DNA of 64,000 bases from positions 124,001-188,000 of the forward strand of contig NZ_JNZP01000002.1 in the NCBI RefSeq assembly GCF_000725545.1, written 5' to 3'. Within the stretch, counting starts at the first letter, position 1, and every line of letters starts with the position of its first letter. The position numbers were made by a program, and so were the translations under genes. A model generated the notes under the pieces. It was not told the DNA's origin. It did no database searches and worked only from the letters and a program-made list of their open reading frames with translations. Source of the DNA: Streptomyces exfoliatus. Lineage in GTDB: Bacteria > Actinomycetota > Actinomycetes > Streptomycetales > Streptomycetaceae. Shown in pieces: positions 50,964 through 59,873 of this stretch.

Positions 50964-53920
50964 CCTTCTCCCACGCTCTGTCTGACCACCAGGGAGGCGA
51001 GTCCGGCCCGCGTCTCCACGCCCGTCTTGCGGTAGACGCGGGCGACATGGCTCTCGACCGTGCGGGGGCTCAGGGAGAGCCGGTCGGCGACGGCCTGGTT
51101 GGTGAGCCCTTCGGCGACCAGGACGGAGATCTCGCGCTCGCGCGGGGTGAGTTCGGCGAGCCGTCCTCCGGCCACGCCCTCCGCCGGAACAGGCCTGGTG
51201 CGGTCGGCCAGGTCCACCAGCATCCGGGCGCCGCCCTCGGCGGCAAGGCGGCGGCCCCTGCGCCACTGCGCGGCGGCCCGGGGCCCGTCGCCCGCCGCCT
51301 GGGTCCAGGGGGCGGCCAGAAGCAGGCTGTGGGCCTCGCGGAGGATCGCGCCGGAGCGCGCGCTCTGACGGGCCGCGTCGGCGAACGCCTCGGCCGCCGC
51401 CGCCGGTTCACCCCGCCGGGCGAGGACCTGGCCCCAGGCGCGCCGCGCGGCGGCGAGCTGGACGGGCAGCCCGAGCCGCTCGGCCTCCGCGAGGGCCCGG
51501 CGTGCCACTCGCTCGGCCTCCGCCGGGTCTCCGGTGGCGAGGGCCGCGCCGGCGAGGAGTTCGAGGTATCCGGGGCGCAGCGAGGCCTGGAGCAGGGAGA
51601 GGTCCCGGTCGCCGCCCGCCCGCAGGAGCACCTCCCGCACCCGGTGCGGGTCCCGTGAGAGCGGTACCGAGTAGCCGAGGAGGCAGCGGGCCTGGGTGGC
51701 CCACCAGCCTTCGGCGGTGCCCACGGTGGCCGCGGCGTCCTCGGCGGCCGTCAGCGCCTCCGGGTCGCCGAGCGGCCGGGCGTGGAGGAGGACGGTGGCC
51801 CGCAGCGCCCCGCTGAAGCCGACGAGTTCGGGGCCGCCCAGGGTGCGGGCGACGGCGAGGGACTCGTCGGCCAGGTCGAGGGCGGTGCCGACCCTGCCGG
51901 TCAGGAGGTGGACGTACGCCGAGCAGAGGAGGAGCTGCGAGAGCGCGAAGGGCCGTCCGGCGCGGCGGGCCATCGCGATGCCCCGGGTGGCGTGCCGCTC
52001 GGCGGTCCCGTACTCCTCCAGGAAGACCTCGGTCCAGCAGAGGCGCACCAGCGATTCGGCCTGGTCCGCCAGGCGCCCGTCCGTGAAGGCATCGGTGAGG
52101 GCTGCGGCCTCCGCCGCGTGGGCGCGGGCGGCGGCGGTCTCGCCGGTGTACGCCTCGCCGAGCGCGGCCAGGGTCAGGACCTCGGCGGCGCCCGCGTCGT
52201 CGCGGCGCCGCCGGGCGTCGTCGAGGGTCGGGGCGAGGACCGGGCGGACGTCGGGGTACCGGGCGGCGAAGAGGGCCCGGCAGCCCCACTCGACGACGAG
52301 CCGGGTCCGGAGGGCGGGGCGTGGCCCGGGGGTTCGTGCCAGTTCGGCGCGAAGCAGGGCGTCCGCCTCGGGGTAGCGGCCGAGGTGGCGCTCCATGAAG
52401 GCGCAGAGCAGCACGGCGGAGGTCCGCAGCTCGGACGTATCCATCCCGCCGTCGCGGAAGCCCACGCGGAAACCCACGCGGAAGCCGTCGCGGAAGCCGT
52501 CGCCGTCGTTGTCCTCGCCCCGGTCTTCCGGTCCGCAGGCGTCGATGAGGTGGTGCAGGAGGTCCCGGCTCTCCGCCACCCGGCCGGCCGACCCGAGGGC
52601 GTCGGCCCGACGGAGCATCAGGTGCCACCGGCCGACGCGGTGGTCGGGGGTGTCGGGGAGCAGCACGAGGACGGCCGCGAGCCAGTGGGCGGCGCGGGCG
52701 GGGTCGGCCGCCCCGATCCGCTCGGCGGCCTCGACCAGTTCGGCGGCGACGGCCGGGTCCCAGACGGTCGCGGCGCGGACGAGGTGCGGGGCGCGCTCGG
52801 TGACGGGAGCCCCGGTCCGGGCGAGGGCGTCGGCCGCCCGCCGGTGCAGTTCCGTGCGGCGCCACGGGTCGAGCGTGCCCCGGACGAGTTCCGCGAGGGC
52901 CGGGTGGCGCAGGGCGAGGAGGCGTCCTTCGGTGTCGGGCCGGACGAGGTCACGGCGGTTCAGCTCGCGCAAGGCCTCGTCGATCCCCGCCCGGTCGACG
53001 GAGCCCCGCGAGGTGACAGCGGTGAGGAGCTCGGCCGTCGCACGCCCGTCGAGCACGGCGAGTGCCTCGACGAGCGCCCGCTCCGGCCCGCCGAGCGGGG
53101 TGAGTTCATCGAGGAACACCGCGACGGGCCCGGTGCGGGACGCCGCTCCCCCTCGCGTACGCGCGTACGCGAGGGCCCGGTGGTAGAGCGGATTGCCGAG
53201 CGCGGCCGCGTGGATCTCCCGGGCGAGGCCGGGCGGCAGCCCGGCGACGAGGCCCTCGGCACACTCCTCCGCCGTCAACGGCCCCAGGGCGAGCCGGGTG
53301 AGGTCCCCCGAGTCGGCGGCCCGGGAGAGGACGGAGCCGAGGCCGGGCGCGGTCTGCCGCTCGCGGCGGGCGAGCACGAGCAGGACGAGGGCCCGGGGCG
53401 GATGCCGGAGGAGATGGTCGACGAGCGCGACGGAGACAGGGTCGGCGCGGTGGAGGTCGTCGAGGACGAGCACGAGTCCGGGGCCCGGGATCCGGCCGAG
53501 CGCCGCCGCGATCCGCCGCACCCGGTCATCGCACGCGGCACCGGTCCCCGGCCCCATGGGGCAGGACGCTGGCGCCGGTTCGAGGAGTTCCGCGAGTGCG
53601 GCCAGGGCCGGGCAGTCCGTACGGTCTCCCCGGTCCAGGTCGGCGAAGGCGTCGGCGAAGGCCTGGAAGGGGGTGCCGTGGTCCCCGTCGCCGGGGCTCG
53701 CGCGGCCGCACAGAACGGTCGCGCCCTGCCGGCGCGCCCGCGCCGTGAACTCGGCGAGGAGCCGGGTCTTGCCGATGCCCGGCTCCCCCGTGACGTCCAC
53801 GGCCATCGGGCCGGATCCCGCCGTGCGGCGGCGCAGCGACGCGTCAAGGCGGTCCAGTTCCCGGGCTCGCCCGACGAGCGGCGCGCGGTCGCCGCATGCC
53901 AGGTCCATGAACGTGCCCAC
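50945..53920 (-). CDS. LuxR-family regulator with N-terminal ATPase (LAL type)
   Basis: 991 residues. N-terminal ATPase: GRARELDRLDASL, Walker A GEPGIGKTRLL, Walker B LVLVLDDLHRAD. A TPR-like middle contains a short internal repeat (GFRVGFRVGFRDG). The C-terminal helix-turn-helix is LTPREREISVLVAEGLTNQAVADRLSLSPRTVESHVARVYRK. GTG 53920 has AGGGGG six bases upstream; ATG 53908 is an alternative. No cluster is adjacent, so its target is unclear. Confidence 0.9.
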   Translation of the reverse strand: MGTFMDLACGDRAPLVGRARELDRLDASLRRRTAGSGPMAVDVTGEPGIGKTRLLAEFTARARRQGATVLCGRASPGDGDHGTPFQAFADAFADLDRGDRTDCPALAALAELLEPAPASCPMGPGTGAACDDRVRRIAAALGRIPGPGLVLVLDDLHRADPVSVALVDHLLRHPPRALVLLVLARRERQTAPGLGSVLSRAADSGDLTRLALGPLTAEECAEGLVAGLPPGLAREIHAAALGNPLYHRALAYARTRGGAASRTGPVAVFLDELTPLGGPERALVEALAVLDGRATAELLTAVTSRGSVDRAGIDEALRELNRRDLVRPDTEGRLLALRHPALAELVRGTLDPWRRTELHRRAADALARTGAPVTERAPHLVRAATVWDPAVAAELVEAAERIGAADPARAAHWLAAVLVLLPDTPDHRVGRWHLMLRRADALGSAGRVAESRDLLHHLIDACGPEDRGEDNDGDGFRDGFRVGFRVGFRDGGMDTSELRTSAVLLCAFMERHLGRYPEADALLRAELARTPGPRPALRTRLVVEWGCRALFAARYPDVRPVLAPTLDDARRRRDDAGAAEVLTLAALGEAYTGETAAARAHAAEAAALTDAFTDGRLADQAESLVRLCWTEVFLEEYGTAERHATRGIAMARRAGRPFALSQLLLCSAYVHLLTGRVGTALDLADESLAVARTLGGPELVGFSGALRATVLLHARPLGDPEALTAAEDAAATVGTAEGWWATQARCLLGYSVPLSRDPHRVREVLLRAGGDRDLSLLQASLRPGYLELLAGAALATGDPAEAERVARRALAEAERLGLPVQLAAARRAWGQVLARRGEPAAAAEAFADAARQSARSGAILREAHSLLLAAPWTQAAGDGPRAAAQWRRGRRLAAEGGARMLVDLADRTRPVPAEGVAGGRLAELTPREREISVLVAEGLTNQAVADRLSLSPRTVESHVARVYRKTGVETRAGLASLVVRQSVGEGQSLRG

Positions 53921-54047
53921 CGGCAACCCCCTCGTACGCCCTGCGGTCGGTCCTTCGGCCCCCGCCTCTTCCCCGACTCCCAGTTGTACGGCACGCCACC
54001 GACAACGGCGCCCCTCGTCGTCAGACCCGCGCCGCGCGCGCCCGTCG

Positions 54048-54240
54048 TCAGGGATGCTTCCGCGCCCCCTTGAGCACCTTGTCGACCGCGTTGCGCGGTC
54101 CGTACACGGCGATGCCAGCCAGATCCAGCCGGTCCTTCCCCACCGCCCGTACCGCGGCCCGGTTGTCCCGGTCGTTGCCGGTGGCGAAGAGGTCGGTGGT
54201 GAAGACCGCGCGCGGAACGGAGGGGCACGGCCGCCCGCCG
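54048..54240 (-). pseudogene. Orphan C-terminal gene fragment between two regulators
   Basis: A frame without a start codon or ribosome site, of about 60 codons, ends at TGA 54048. It reads like real protein: AVFTTDLFATGNDRDNRAAV, then GKDRLDLAGIAVYGPRNAVDK, ending in KHP. It looks like the tail of a gene whose 5' part has been lost. The rest of 53921-54243 holds nothing else. I cannot name the family. Confidence 0.35.
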
Positions 54241-54243
54241 TGG

Positions 54244-55275
54244 TCAGCGGCGCGTACCCCCTCCGCCGAGGATCCTGGCCGCCTGCCTCTCGATCACGGC
54301 GTCGGTGTCCGCCGCCAGCGTCGAGACCAGCTCCCGGAGCCGCTCGAAGTCCTCGTCGGACTGGCAGCACACGTCGTTGATCGCACCGTCGAGGTGGTCG
54401 GCGGTGTTGTCGTCCGCGTCGACGAACGCCGCAAGGACCAGGCGCAGACCATGCACGTCCCACCGTTCGAGCAGGGCTTCCGCCGTCTCCCGGGTGACAC
54501 CGGTGTCCTGACCGTCCAGCAGCAGCCGCCGCAGCACCTCGGCCGCCGCGGGGTCCTCGGCCGAGGCGGCCAGTCGCCTTCCGGCCGCCGCCCTGAGGAC
54601 CCAGGCGTCCGAGCGGGCGTCCCGAAGGTCGGCCTCGCCGTCAGCGGCACCCGGGTCGTACCCCGTGACGGCGCGCGCGTACGACGAGAGGGCCGCGATC
54701 ACCTCGGCGCGGCTCCGCCGCCCGGCCAGGACCTCCATCTGGTAGCCGTCCTCCATGGCCACGAAGTTGGCGGCGATCAGACGCGGAGGGTCCTGGAGAA
54801 CGAAGTGCCCCTGCGCCCCGCCCAGGACGAGGATCTCGGCGTAGACGGAGATCTGCCGCTCCGTCAGCGCGCTGTCGAGGGCCGCCGCCTTGGCGTCGCG
54901 CAGACAGCGCGGCCAGTACTCGAAGAGCAGCCGGGTGAGCGCGTCGTCCGGGCCTGCCGCCACGCCCTTGTCGATGCAGGCCCTGAGCTTGAGCCGGGCG
55001 TCGGCGAAGCCGTCCGCCGCGGCCTCGCGGTCCTGGCTGTAGCGGGTGATGGCCTGCTGGTAGGTCTCGTGGACGAGGGCGTCGAGGTCTCCGTAGTACA
55101 GCACCGCGGCGGGGGTGACCCCGGCCTCGTCGGCGACGTCGCGCAGCCGCAACCCCTCCAGGCCGCGGGTGAGCAGCGCGCGCTGCACCGCCTCGGCGAG
55201 CTCGGCCCTGCGGGCCTCCTTCCCGCCGCCACCGGCCTTCTTCGCCCTCGTGGACTTCGTGGGCTTCGTCGCCAC
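54244..55275 (-). CDS. TetR-family regulator with extra C-terminal helical domain
   Basis: 343 residues, far longer than a usual TetR (~200). Residues ~20-70 are the helix-turn-helix (RRAELAEAVQRALLTRGLEGLRLRDVADEAGVTPAAVLYYGDLDALV), and the ligand domain runs to ~225. The remaining ~115 residues (LRRLLLDGQDTGVTRETAEALLERWDVHGL, ending GGGGTRR) look like a HEAT-like family of Streptomyces hypothetical proteins, so this seems a fusion. GTG 55275 follows GAGGGG. It is divergent from an amino acid permease operon across a region with paired operators. Confidence 0.82.
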   Translation of the reverse strand: MATKPTKSTRAKKAGGGGKEARRAELAEAVQRALLTRGLEGLRLRDVADEAGVTPAAVLYYGDLDALVHETYQQAITRYSQDREAAADGFADARLKLRACIDKGVAAGPDDALTRLLFEYWPRCLRDAKAAALDSALTERQISVYAEILVLGGAQGHFVLQDPPRLIAANFVAMEDGYQMEVLAGRRSRAEVIAALSSYARAVTGYDPGAADGEADLRDARSDAWVLRAAAGRRLAASAEDPAAAEVLRRLLLDGQDTGVTRETAEALLERWDVHGLRLVLAAFVDADDNTADHLDGAINDVCCQSDEDFERLRELVSTLAADTDAVIERQAARILGGGGTRR

Positions 55276-55301
55276 CGCGCCCCTCACCTCTCCCGTGTTC
55301 C

Positions 55302-55371
55302 TATACGCAGATTCAGAGAATATCCCCCAGGCCTTGACTGACATAACCCTCATCTCTTAAATCTGCGTTTA
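55302..55371. promoter_or_regulatory. Divergent promoter with two inverted copies of a TetR operator
   Basis: A copy reading TCTCTGAATCTGCGTATA on the minus strand (55302-55319) faces TCTCTTAAATCTGCGTTTA on the plus strand (55353-55371); they share AATCTGCGTwTA. The plus promoter is TTGACT (55334-55339), a 17-base spacer and TTAAAT (55357-55362), so the right copy covers the -10. The left copy would cover the regulator's own promoter. Confidence 0.8.
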
Positions 55372-55400
55372 ACAAAACTCCCCCTCTCCAGGAGTACGTC

Positions 55401-56876
55401 ATGACGACGCCCCCCGGCGGGACGGACAAGGGGCTGCGCAGCGGCTCCCTCGGCCTGCTCGCCTCCGTCGCACTCGGCCTGTCCTCCGTCGCCCCGGCCT
55501 ACAGCATCACCGTCACCCTCGGCTTCGTCGCCCTGGTCGTCGGCGAGCTCGCTCCGGCCGCGCTCCTCCTCGGCTTCGTGCCGATCCTTCTCACCGCCTT
55601 CGCCTTCCGCGAGCTCAATCGCGAGATGCCCGACTGCGGCACGACCTTCGTCTGGAACACCCGCGCCTTCGGCCCCGGGCCCGGCTGGCTCGCCGGCGGC
55701 TGGGTTCCGCTGACCGCCACCCTCATCGCCATGACCGCCCTGGCCCAGGTGAGCGCCGGCTATCTGCTCGGCCTCCTCGGACTCGACGGCGCGGCGGACG
55801 ACGCCGCCGCCGTCACCACAGTCGCCGTCCTGCTCATCGCCGCCCTCACCGCGGTCGCCCGCCGGGGCCTGCGCGTCGCGGCCGGAGTGCAGTACGTGCT
55901 GCTCGGGCTCCAGCTGTTCGCCCTCGTCGGTTTCGGGGTCGCCGCCCTCGCCCGCCCGGGAGCCGCGGACCCGTCCCCGAGCTGGCTCAACCCCCTAGCC
56001 GTCGACGGCTTCGGCCCCTTCGCTCAGGCCGTCCTGCTCTGCCTCTTCATCTACTGGGGCTGGGACGCCCTGATCACCACCAACGAGGAGACGCGCGACA
56101 GCGACCGCGTGCCCGGCCGGGCCGCCGTCATCTCCACCCTGGTCCTGCTGGGCACGTACCTCTTCATCGCCTTCGCCGCGCTCTCCTTCGCCGGCACCGG
56201 CACCGGCGGCATCGGTCTCGGCAACCCCGACAACGCCACCGACGTCCTGGCCTCCCTCGGCCCGCCGGTCCTCGGCCCCGCCGTGGCGAAGGTGCTGGAG
56301 CTGGCCGTCTGCGTGTCGGCCGCCTCCGCCCTGCTCACGTGTCTCGTCAGCAGCCCTCGCGGCACCCTGTCCATGGCCGCGCACGGCGCGTTGCCCGCCG
56401 CCTTCGCCCGCGTCCACCCCCGGTACCGCACCCCCGTCTTCGGCACGGTGTTCTTCGGCGCCGCCGCGGCGATCCTGCTCGTGACCCTCTCGCTGGTCTC
56501 CCGCGCGTTCCTCGGCGACGCCATCCTCTGTGTCGGGCTGCTCATCGCCTGCTACTACGGCATCACCGCCCTGGCCTGCGTCTGGTACTTCCGCAAGCGC
56601 CTGCGCGACTCGCCGCGCTCCCTGCTCCTGCGGGGCGTGCTGCCGCTCACCGGAGGCCTGCTGATGCTCGCGGCCTTCGCCCGCAGCGCGTACGACATGT
56701 TCGACCCCGCCTACGGCAGCACGTCGTTCCACGGCATCGGCGGCGTCTTCCTGCTCGGCACCGGCTCGCTCACCGCCGGATTGCTCGCCGTCCTCACCGC
56801 CCGCTCCCGCTTCCCGCGCTTCTTCCGCACCGGACGCACGACCGTCGCCGCCCACCTCGTCACCGTCGAGGACTGA
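55401..56876 (+). CDS. APC-family amino acid permease
   Basis: 491 residues, about twelve to fourteen spans: LGLLASVALGLSSVAPAYSITVTLGFV at the first span and FIYWGWDALITTNEETRDSDRVPGRAAVIS at the conserved loop. CAGGAG precedes the start. It heads an operon with a carbon-nitrogen hydrolase and is controlled by the divergent TetR protein through the operator on its -10. I infer uptake of an amino acid, amide or amine that the next enzyme hydrolyses. Confidence 0.92.
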   Translation: MTTPPGGTDKGLRSGSLGLLASVALGLSSVAPAYSITVTLGFVALVVGELAPAALLLGFVPILLTAFAFRELNREMPDCGTTFVWNTRAFGPGPGWLAGGWVPLTATLIAMTALAQVSAGYLLGLLGLDGAADDAAAVTTVAVLLIAALTAVARRGLRVAAGVQYVLLGLQLFALVGFGVAALARPGAADPSPSWLNPLAVDGFGPFAQAVLLCLFIYWGWDALITTNEETRDSDRVPGRAAVISTLVLLGTYLFIAFAALSFAGTGTGGIGLGNPDNATDVLASLGPPVLGPAVAKVLELAVCVSAASALLTCLVSSPRGTLSMAAHGALPAAFARVHPRYRTPVFGTVFFGAAAAILLVTLSLVSRAFLGDAILCVGLLIACYYGITALACVWYFRKRLRDSPRSLLLRGVLPLTGGLLMLAAFARSAYDMFDPAYGSTSFHGIGGVFLLGTGSLTAGLLAVLTARSRFPRFFRTGRTTVAAHLVTVED

Positions 56877-56930
56877 GCCCCCCAGAGCCACCCACCGCTC
56901 ACCTCCCACCTCACCAAGGACCGAATCCCC

Positions 56931-57806
56931 ATGCGCACCCTCGCCGTCGCCGCCCTGCAGACCTCGCCCGTCCCGTACGACCTCGAAACGACCTGGCAGC
57001 GGTACGCCGACCAGGTCCGGGCCACCCGGTCCCTCTTCCCCCACGTCGGGCTCGTCGTCGTGCCCGAGCTGCTGCTCGCCGCCGAGGGGCCGATGCTCGG
57101 ACCCTCCCCCGAGGACTGGATGGAGCGGACCGCCGAACCCATACCGGGCCCGACGACCGACCGGGTGTGCGCGCTCGCGCGGGAGACCGGCCTGTGGCTG
57201 ATCCCGGGCAGCCTCTTCGAACGTGCCGAGGACGGCCGGATCTTCAACACCGCCGTGGCCGTCTCCCCCGAGGGCGAGATCGTCGCCCGCTACCGCAAGA
57301 TCTTCCCCTGGCAGCCGTACGAACGGACCGCGCCCGGGAACGAGTTCACCGTCTTCGACATCCCCGGCACCGGCCGGATCGGCCTCGCGATCTGCTACGA
57401 CGGCTCGTTCCCCGAGACCGTCCGCCAACTCGCCTGGCTGGGAGCCGAGATCGTGGTGCAGCCGACCCTCACCACGACCCGCGACCGGGAGATGGAGCTG
57501 GTGTGCGCCCGCGCCAACGCGTGGACGAACCAGGTCTACGTGCTGAACGTCAACGCGGCCGACCCCGCCGGCGTCGGCGGCAGCGCGATCGTCGACCCCG
57601 AGGGGATCGTCCGCCAGCAGGCCGGTGGCGGCGAGGAGATCCTCGTCGACGTCCTGGACCTCGACACGGTGACCCGGGTGCGGGAGCACGGTTCCGCCGG
57701 ACTCAACCGCCCCTGGAGCCAACTGGCCCGGTGCGGCGAGGGCATCCACCTCCCCATGTACGGCGGGACGTTCCGCACCCCCGAGTGGGCGGACCGGCCC
57801 GCGTAG
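56931..57806 (+). CDS. Carbon-nitrogen hydrolase (nitrilase superfamily amidase)
   Basis: 291 residues with the Glu-Lys-Cys triad in place: E in VVVPELLL, K in ARYRKIFPW, and C in LAICYDGSFPET. It is of the amidase rather than the true nitrilase branch, judged from length and motif spacing. It follows the permease by 54 bases and lies in the same TetR-controlled unit. The likely job is hydrolysis of the imported amide; substrate unknown. Confidence 0.9.
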   Translation: MRTLAVAALQTSPVPYDLETTWQRYADQVRATRSLFPHVGLVVVPELLLAAEGPMLGPSPEDWMERTAEPIPGPTTDRVCALARETGLWLIPGSLFERAEDGRIFNTAVAVSPEGEIVARYRKIFPWQPYERTAPGNEFTVFDIPGTGRIGLAICYDGSFPETVRQLAWLGAEIVVQPTLTTTRDREMELVCARANAWTNQVYVLNVNAADPAGVGGSAIVDPEGIVRQQAGGGEEILVDVLDLDTVTRVREHGSAGLNRPWSQLARCGEGIHLPMYGGTFRTPEWADRPA

Positions 57807-57861
57807 GGCGAGGGGGCGGCGTCCGGACCTGCCGGTCGGCCGGTCCGGGCGCCGCCCGAAA

Positions 57862-57888
57862 ATAGTAGCCATGGATATAGTAGCCATG
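57862..57888 (+). promoter_or_regulatory. Direct repeat before MarR gene
   Basis: ATAGTAGCCATG occurs twice, starting at 57862 and 57877 (15-base period), in an A/T-rich stretch. The MarR GTG follows 14 bases later, and TACCGT (57889-57894) could be a -10 giving a leaderless message. The repeats are a likely MarR binding site. Confidence 0.5.
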
Positions 57889-57901
57889 TACCGTATCCCC
57901 T

Positions 57902-58384
57902 GTGAGTTCATCGAACGAAGGCGCCACGGCGGGATTCCTGGTCTGGCGCCTGTCCATGAAGTGGCGGGTCGCCGTCGACCGGGCGGTCGCACCGCTGGGC
58001 CTGACCCACGCCCAGTACGTGGTGGTGGCGTCGTTGTACGGCATGTCGCGCTCCGGGCTGCGGCCCAGCCAGCGCCGGCTCGCCGAACACACGGGGCTCG
58101 AAGCGCTGTACGTCTCCAAGCTCGCCCGAGCCCTGGAGACCGCCGGACTCGTCGCCCGCACCCGGGACCCGGACGACCCGCGCGCCATGCAGCTGTCGCT
58201 CACCGAGCAGGGGCGCGACGTCACGCGCCGCGCGATCACGGTGGTCCAGGGACTCCTGGACCAGCTCCTCGAACCGCTCGGGGGACAGGACGACCCACGG
58301 ACCCGCCGGTTCACCCGCGAACTGGCGACCCTGCTCGACGCACCTCTTGATCCGCACACCGAGAACGACGAGGAGCAGTCATGA
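57902..58384 (+). CDS. MarR-family regulator
   Basis: 160 residues with a complete MarR winged helix: GLTHAQYVVVASLYGMSRSGLRPSQRRLAEHTGLEALYVSKLARALETAGLVARTRDPDDPRAMQLSLTEQG. GTG 57902 has no ribosome site, consistent with a leaderless start. It overlaps the next gene (ATGA), a smaller MarR-like protein. The upstream direct repeats suggest autoregulation. Confidence 0.9.
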   Translation: MSSSNEGATAGFLVWRLSMKWRVAVDRAVAPLGLTHAQYVVVASLYGMSRSGLRPSQRRLAEHTGLEALYVSKLARALETAGLVARTRDPDDPRAMQLSLTEQGRDVTRRAITVVQGLLDQLLEPLGGQDDPRTRRFTRELATLLDAPLDPHTENDEEQS

Positions 58385-58827
58385 CCACCACCGCACCGAC
58401 CACCGACGGCCGGGTCATCGCCCTGGCGCACTACGCCTCACGCGCCCTCCTGGAGGGCGTGCTGACCCGGCACGGCGCCACCTTCCACCACGGCGTGACG
58501 CTCCGGGCCGTCGTCCACGCGGGCGGTTCCATCGACCGGGACCAGCTCGTCCGTGACGTGGCCGGTTCGCTGAAGATCGGCGAACCGGCCGTCCGCGTCG
58601 TCGTCGACGAACTGACGGCCGCGAAACTGCTGGAGGAGGACCCGGCGGAGGCGTCCCGGCTGCTCCTCACGGACACCGGACGCGAACTGCACGAGACCAC
58701 GGGGACCGAGACCGCCGAGATCTCCGCACGGCTGTACGCCGGCATTCCGGCCGAGGACCTCGCGGTCGCGGGACGCGTACTCACCCTGATCACGGACCGC
58801 GCGAACGCCGAGCTGGCCCGCACCTGA
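58381..58827 (+). CDS. Second, MarR-like winged-helix protein
   Basis: 148 residues. The fold reads as MarR-like: helical start (VIALAHYASRALLEGVLTRHG), a diverged helix-turn-helix (SIDRDQLVRDVAGSLKIGEPAVRVVVDELTAAKLLEE), and wing plus terminal helix (LLLTDTGRELHETTG). Its ATG overlaps the first MarR stop. Coupled expression suggests a heterodimer or a modulating partner; neither is demonstrated. Confidence 0.8.
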   Translation: MTTTAPTTDGRVIALAHYASRALLEGVLTRHGATFHHGVTLRAVVHAGGSIDRDQLVRDVAGSLKIGEPAVRVVVDELTAAKLLEEDPAEASRLLLTDTGRELHETTGTETAEISARLYAGIPAEDLAVAGRVLTLITDRANAELART

Positions 58828-58891
58828 GCTTCCGGCTCCGGTCCGGAGCCGACCGGAGCCGAAGCGCCCCGCCGACGGTTCACGCGCCCGG

Positions 58892-59281
58892 CTACGCCTC
58901 GCTCGGCCAGGCGTCGCTGCGCCACGCCCGCTGCTCCGCACCCGCGTCCCGGTGCGCGGCGAGCGCGGCGGCCAGGTCGCGGTGGATCGGGACGGCGGGC
59001 CCGTCACCCGTGGGCACCAGCGTGCCGTCGGCGGGTATCGCGGCCAGTTCGAGACCCCGGCCCTCGGCCCGGAGCCTCGCCGCCGCATCCGCGACGGCGA
59101 GCTGTCCGCCCGCCGACCAGCCGCGCAGCCGGGTCAGGTCGAGGACGACCGGCCCCGTGCCGCGCGCGACCGCCCACCCCACGGCCCCGGTGAACCGTCC
59201 CACGGCGTCGGCTCCGAGGAACCCGGCGAGGGACAGGACACCCAGGTCACGCTGGACGGTGTAGCGCCATTCGATGGTCAT
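58892..59281 (-). CDS. STAS-like anti-sigma-antagonist-type protein
   Basis: 129 residues. The core TVQRDLGVLSLAGFLGADAVGRFTGAVGWAVARGTGPVVLDLTRLRGWSAGGQLAVADAAARL matches a STAS domain, with Ser in the GWSAGGQ phosphosite position. ATG 59281 is favoured; ATG 59293 is in frame but touches the AGAAGG sequence. It lies 62 bases downstream of the ArsR gene in the same direction. A SpoIIE-type phosphatase could act on it. Confidence 0.72.
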   Translation of the reverse strand: MTIEWRYTVQRDLGVLSLAGFLGADAVGRFTGAVGWAVARGTGPVVLDLTRLRGWSAGGQLAVADAAARLRAEGRGLELAAIPADGTLVPTGDGPAVPIHRDLAAALAAHRDAGAEQRAWRSDAWPSEA

Positions 59282-59343
59282 GTGCGTCGTCATCCTTCTC
59301 GTACGGGGAGCACCGCGGAAGCACCGGGGCCGCCCCCGGATGG

Positions 59344-59685
59344 TCATCGGGTGGCGGCCTCGCTCTCACGGAGTTCCGCGAGGAGCCGGCCCTGCCCGGT
59401 GAGCATCTCGGTGAGGATGCGCCGGGCGGCCTGCATCAGCTGAGCCACGTCTCCACCGGCGAGCGTGTAGACGACGGTCGCCCCCTCGCGCGCGGACGTC
59501 ACGATCCCGGATCGGCGCAGGACGGCGAGCTGCTGCGAGAGCGCCGCGGGTTCGACCTCGATCCGGGCGAGCAACTCCCGTACCGGGAGGGGCCCGTCCT
59601 GGAGGAGCTCCAGGACCCGGATGCGTACCGGATGACCCAGCATCCGGAAGAAGTCGGCCTTGGCCTGGTAGAGCGGGACCGGCAC
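59344..59685 (-). CDS. ArsR-family regulator
   Basis: 113 residues: KADFFRMLGHPVRIRVLELLQDGPLPVRELLARIEVEPAALSQQLAVLRRSGIVTSAREGATVVYTL is the ArsR winged helix. No metal-site Cys pair is seen, so it may sense a non-metal ligand. It is divergent from a reductase gene, and a perfect 7-6-7 operator lies 80 bases upstream, between the two. Confidence 0.9.
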   Translation of the reverse strand: MPVPLYQAKADFFRMLGHPVRIRVLELLQDGPLPVRELLARIEVEPAALSQQLAVLRRSGIVTSAREGATVVYTLAGGDVAQLMQAARRILTEMLTGQGRLLAELRESEAATR

Positions 59686-59764
59686 GGTCTGTCCTCCGGG
59701 GGTGGCGGGGGCGAGTGCCGCACCCGGGGTGTCTCCGGACGCGCGGCCCGCCCAGCATGGAGGG

Positions 59765-59784
59765 AATTGCAGACTTGTGCAATT
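59765..59784. promoter_or_regulatory. ArsR operator candidate, AATTGCA-N6-TGCAATT
   Basis: A perfect 7-6-7 inverted repeat in the divergent region between the ArsR and reductase genes. It is notably A/T-rich for this genome. Its size and symmetry fit an ArsR dimer site, probably repressing both genes. Confidence 0.75.
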
Positions 59785-59873
59785 CGTTGTCTTCCCCGTC
59801 GGCCTCCGGGCACGTGACGGAGGCCGCCCGCTGTAGTCCCTGATCGGTTCAGACCAGCAGAGAAGGAAACGGC

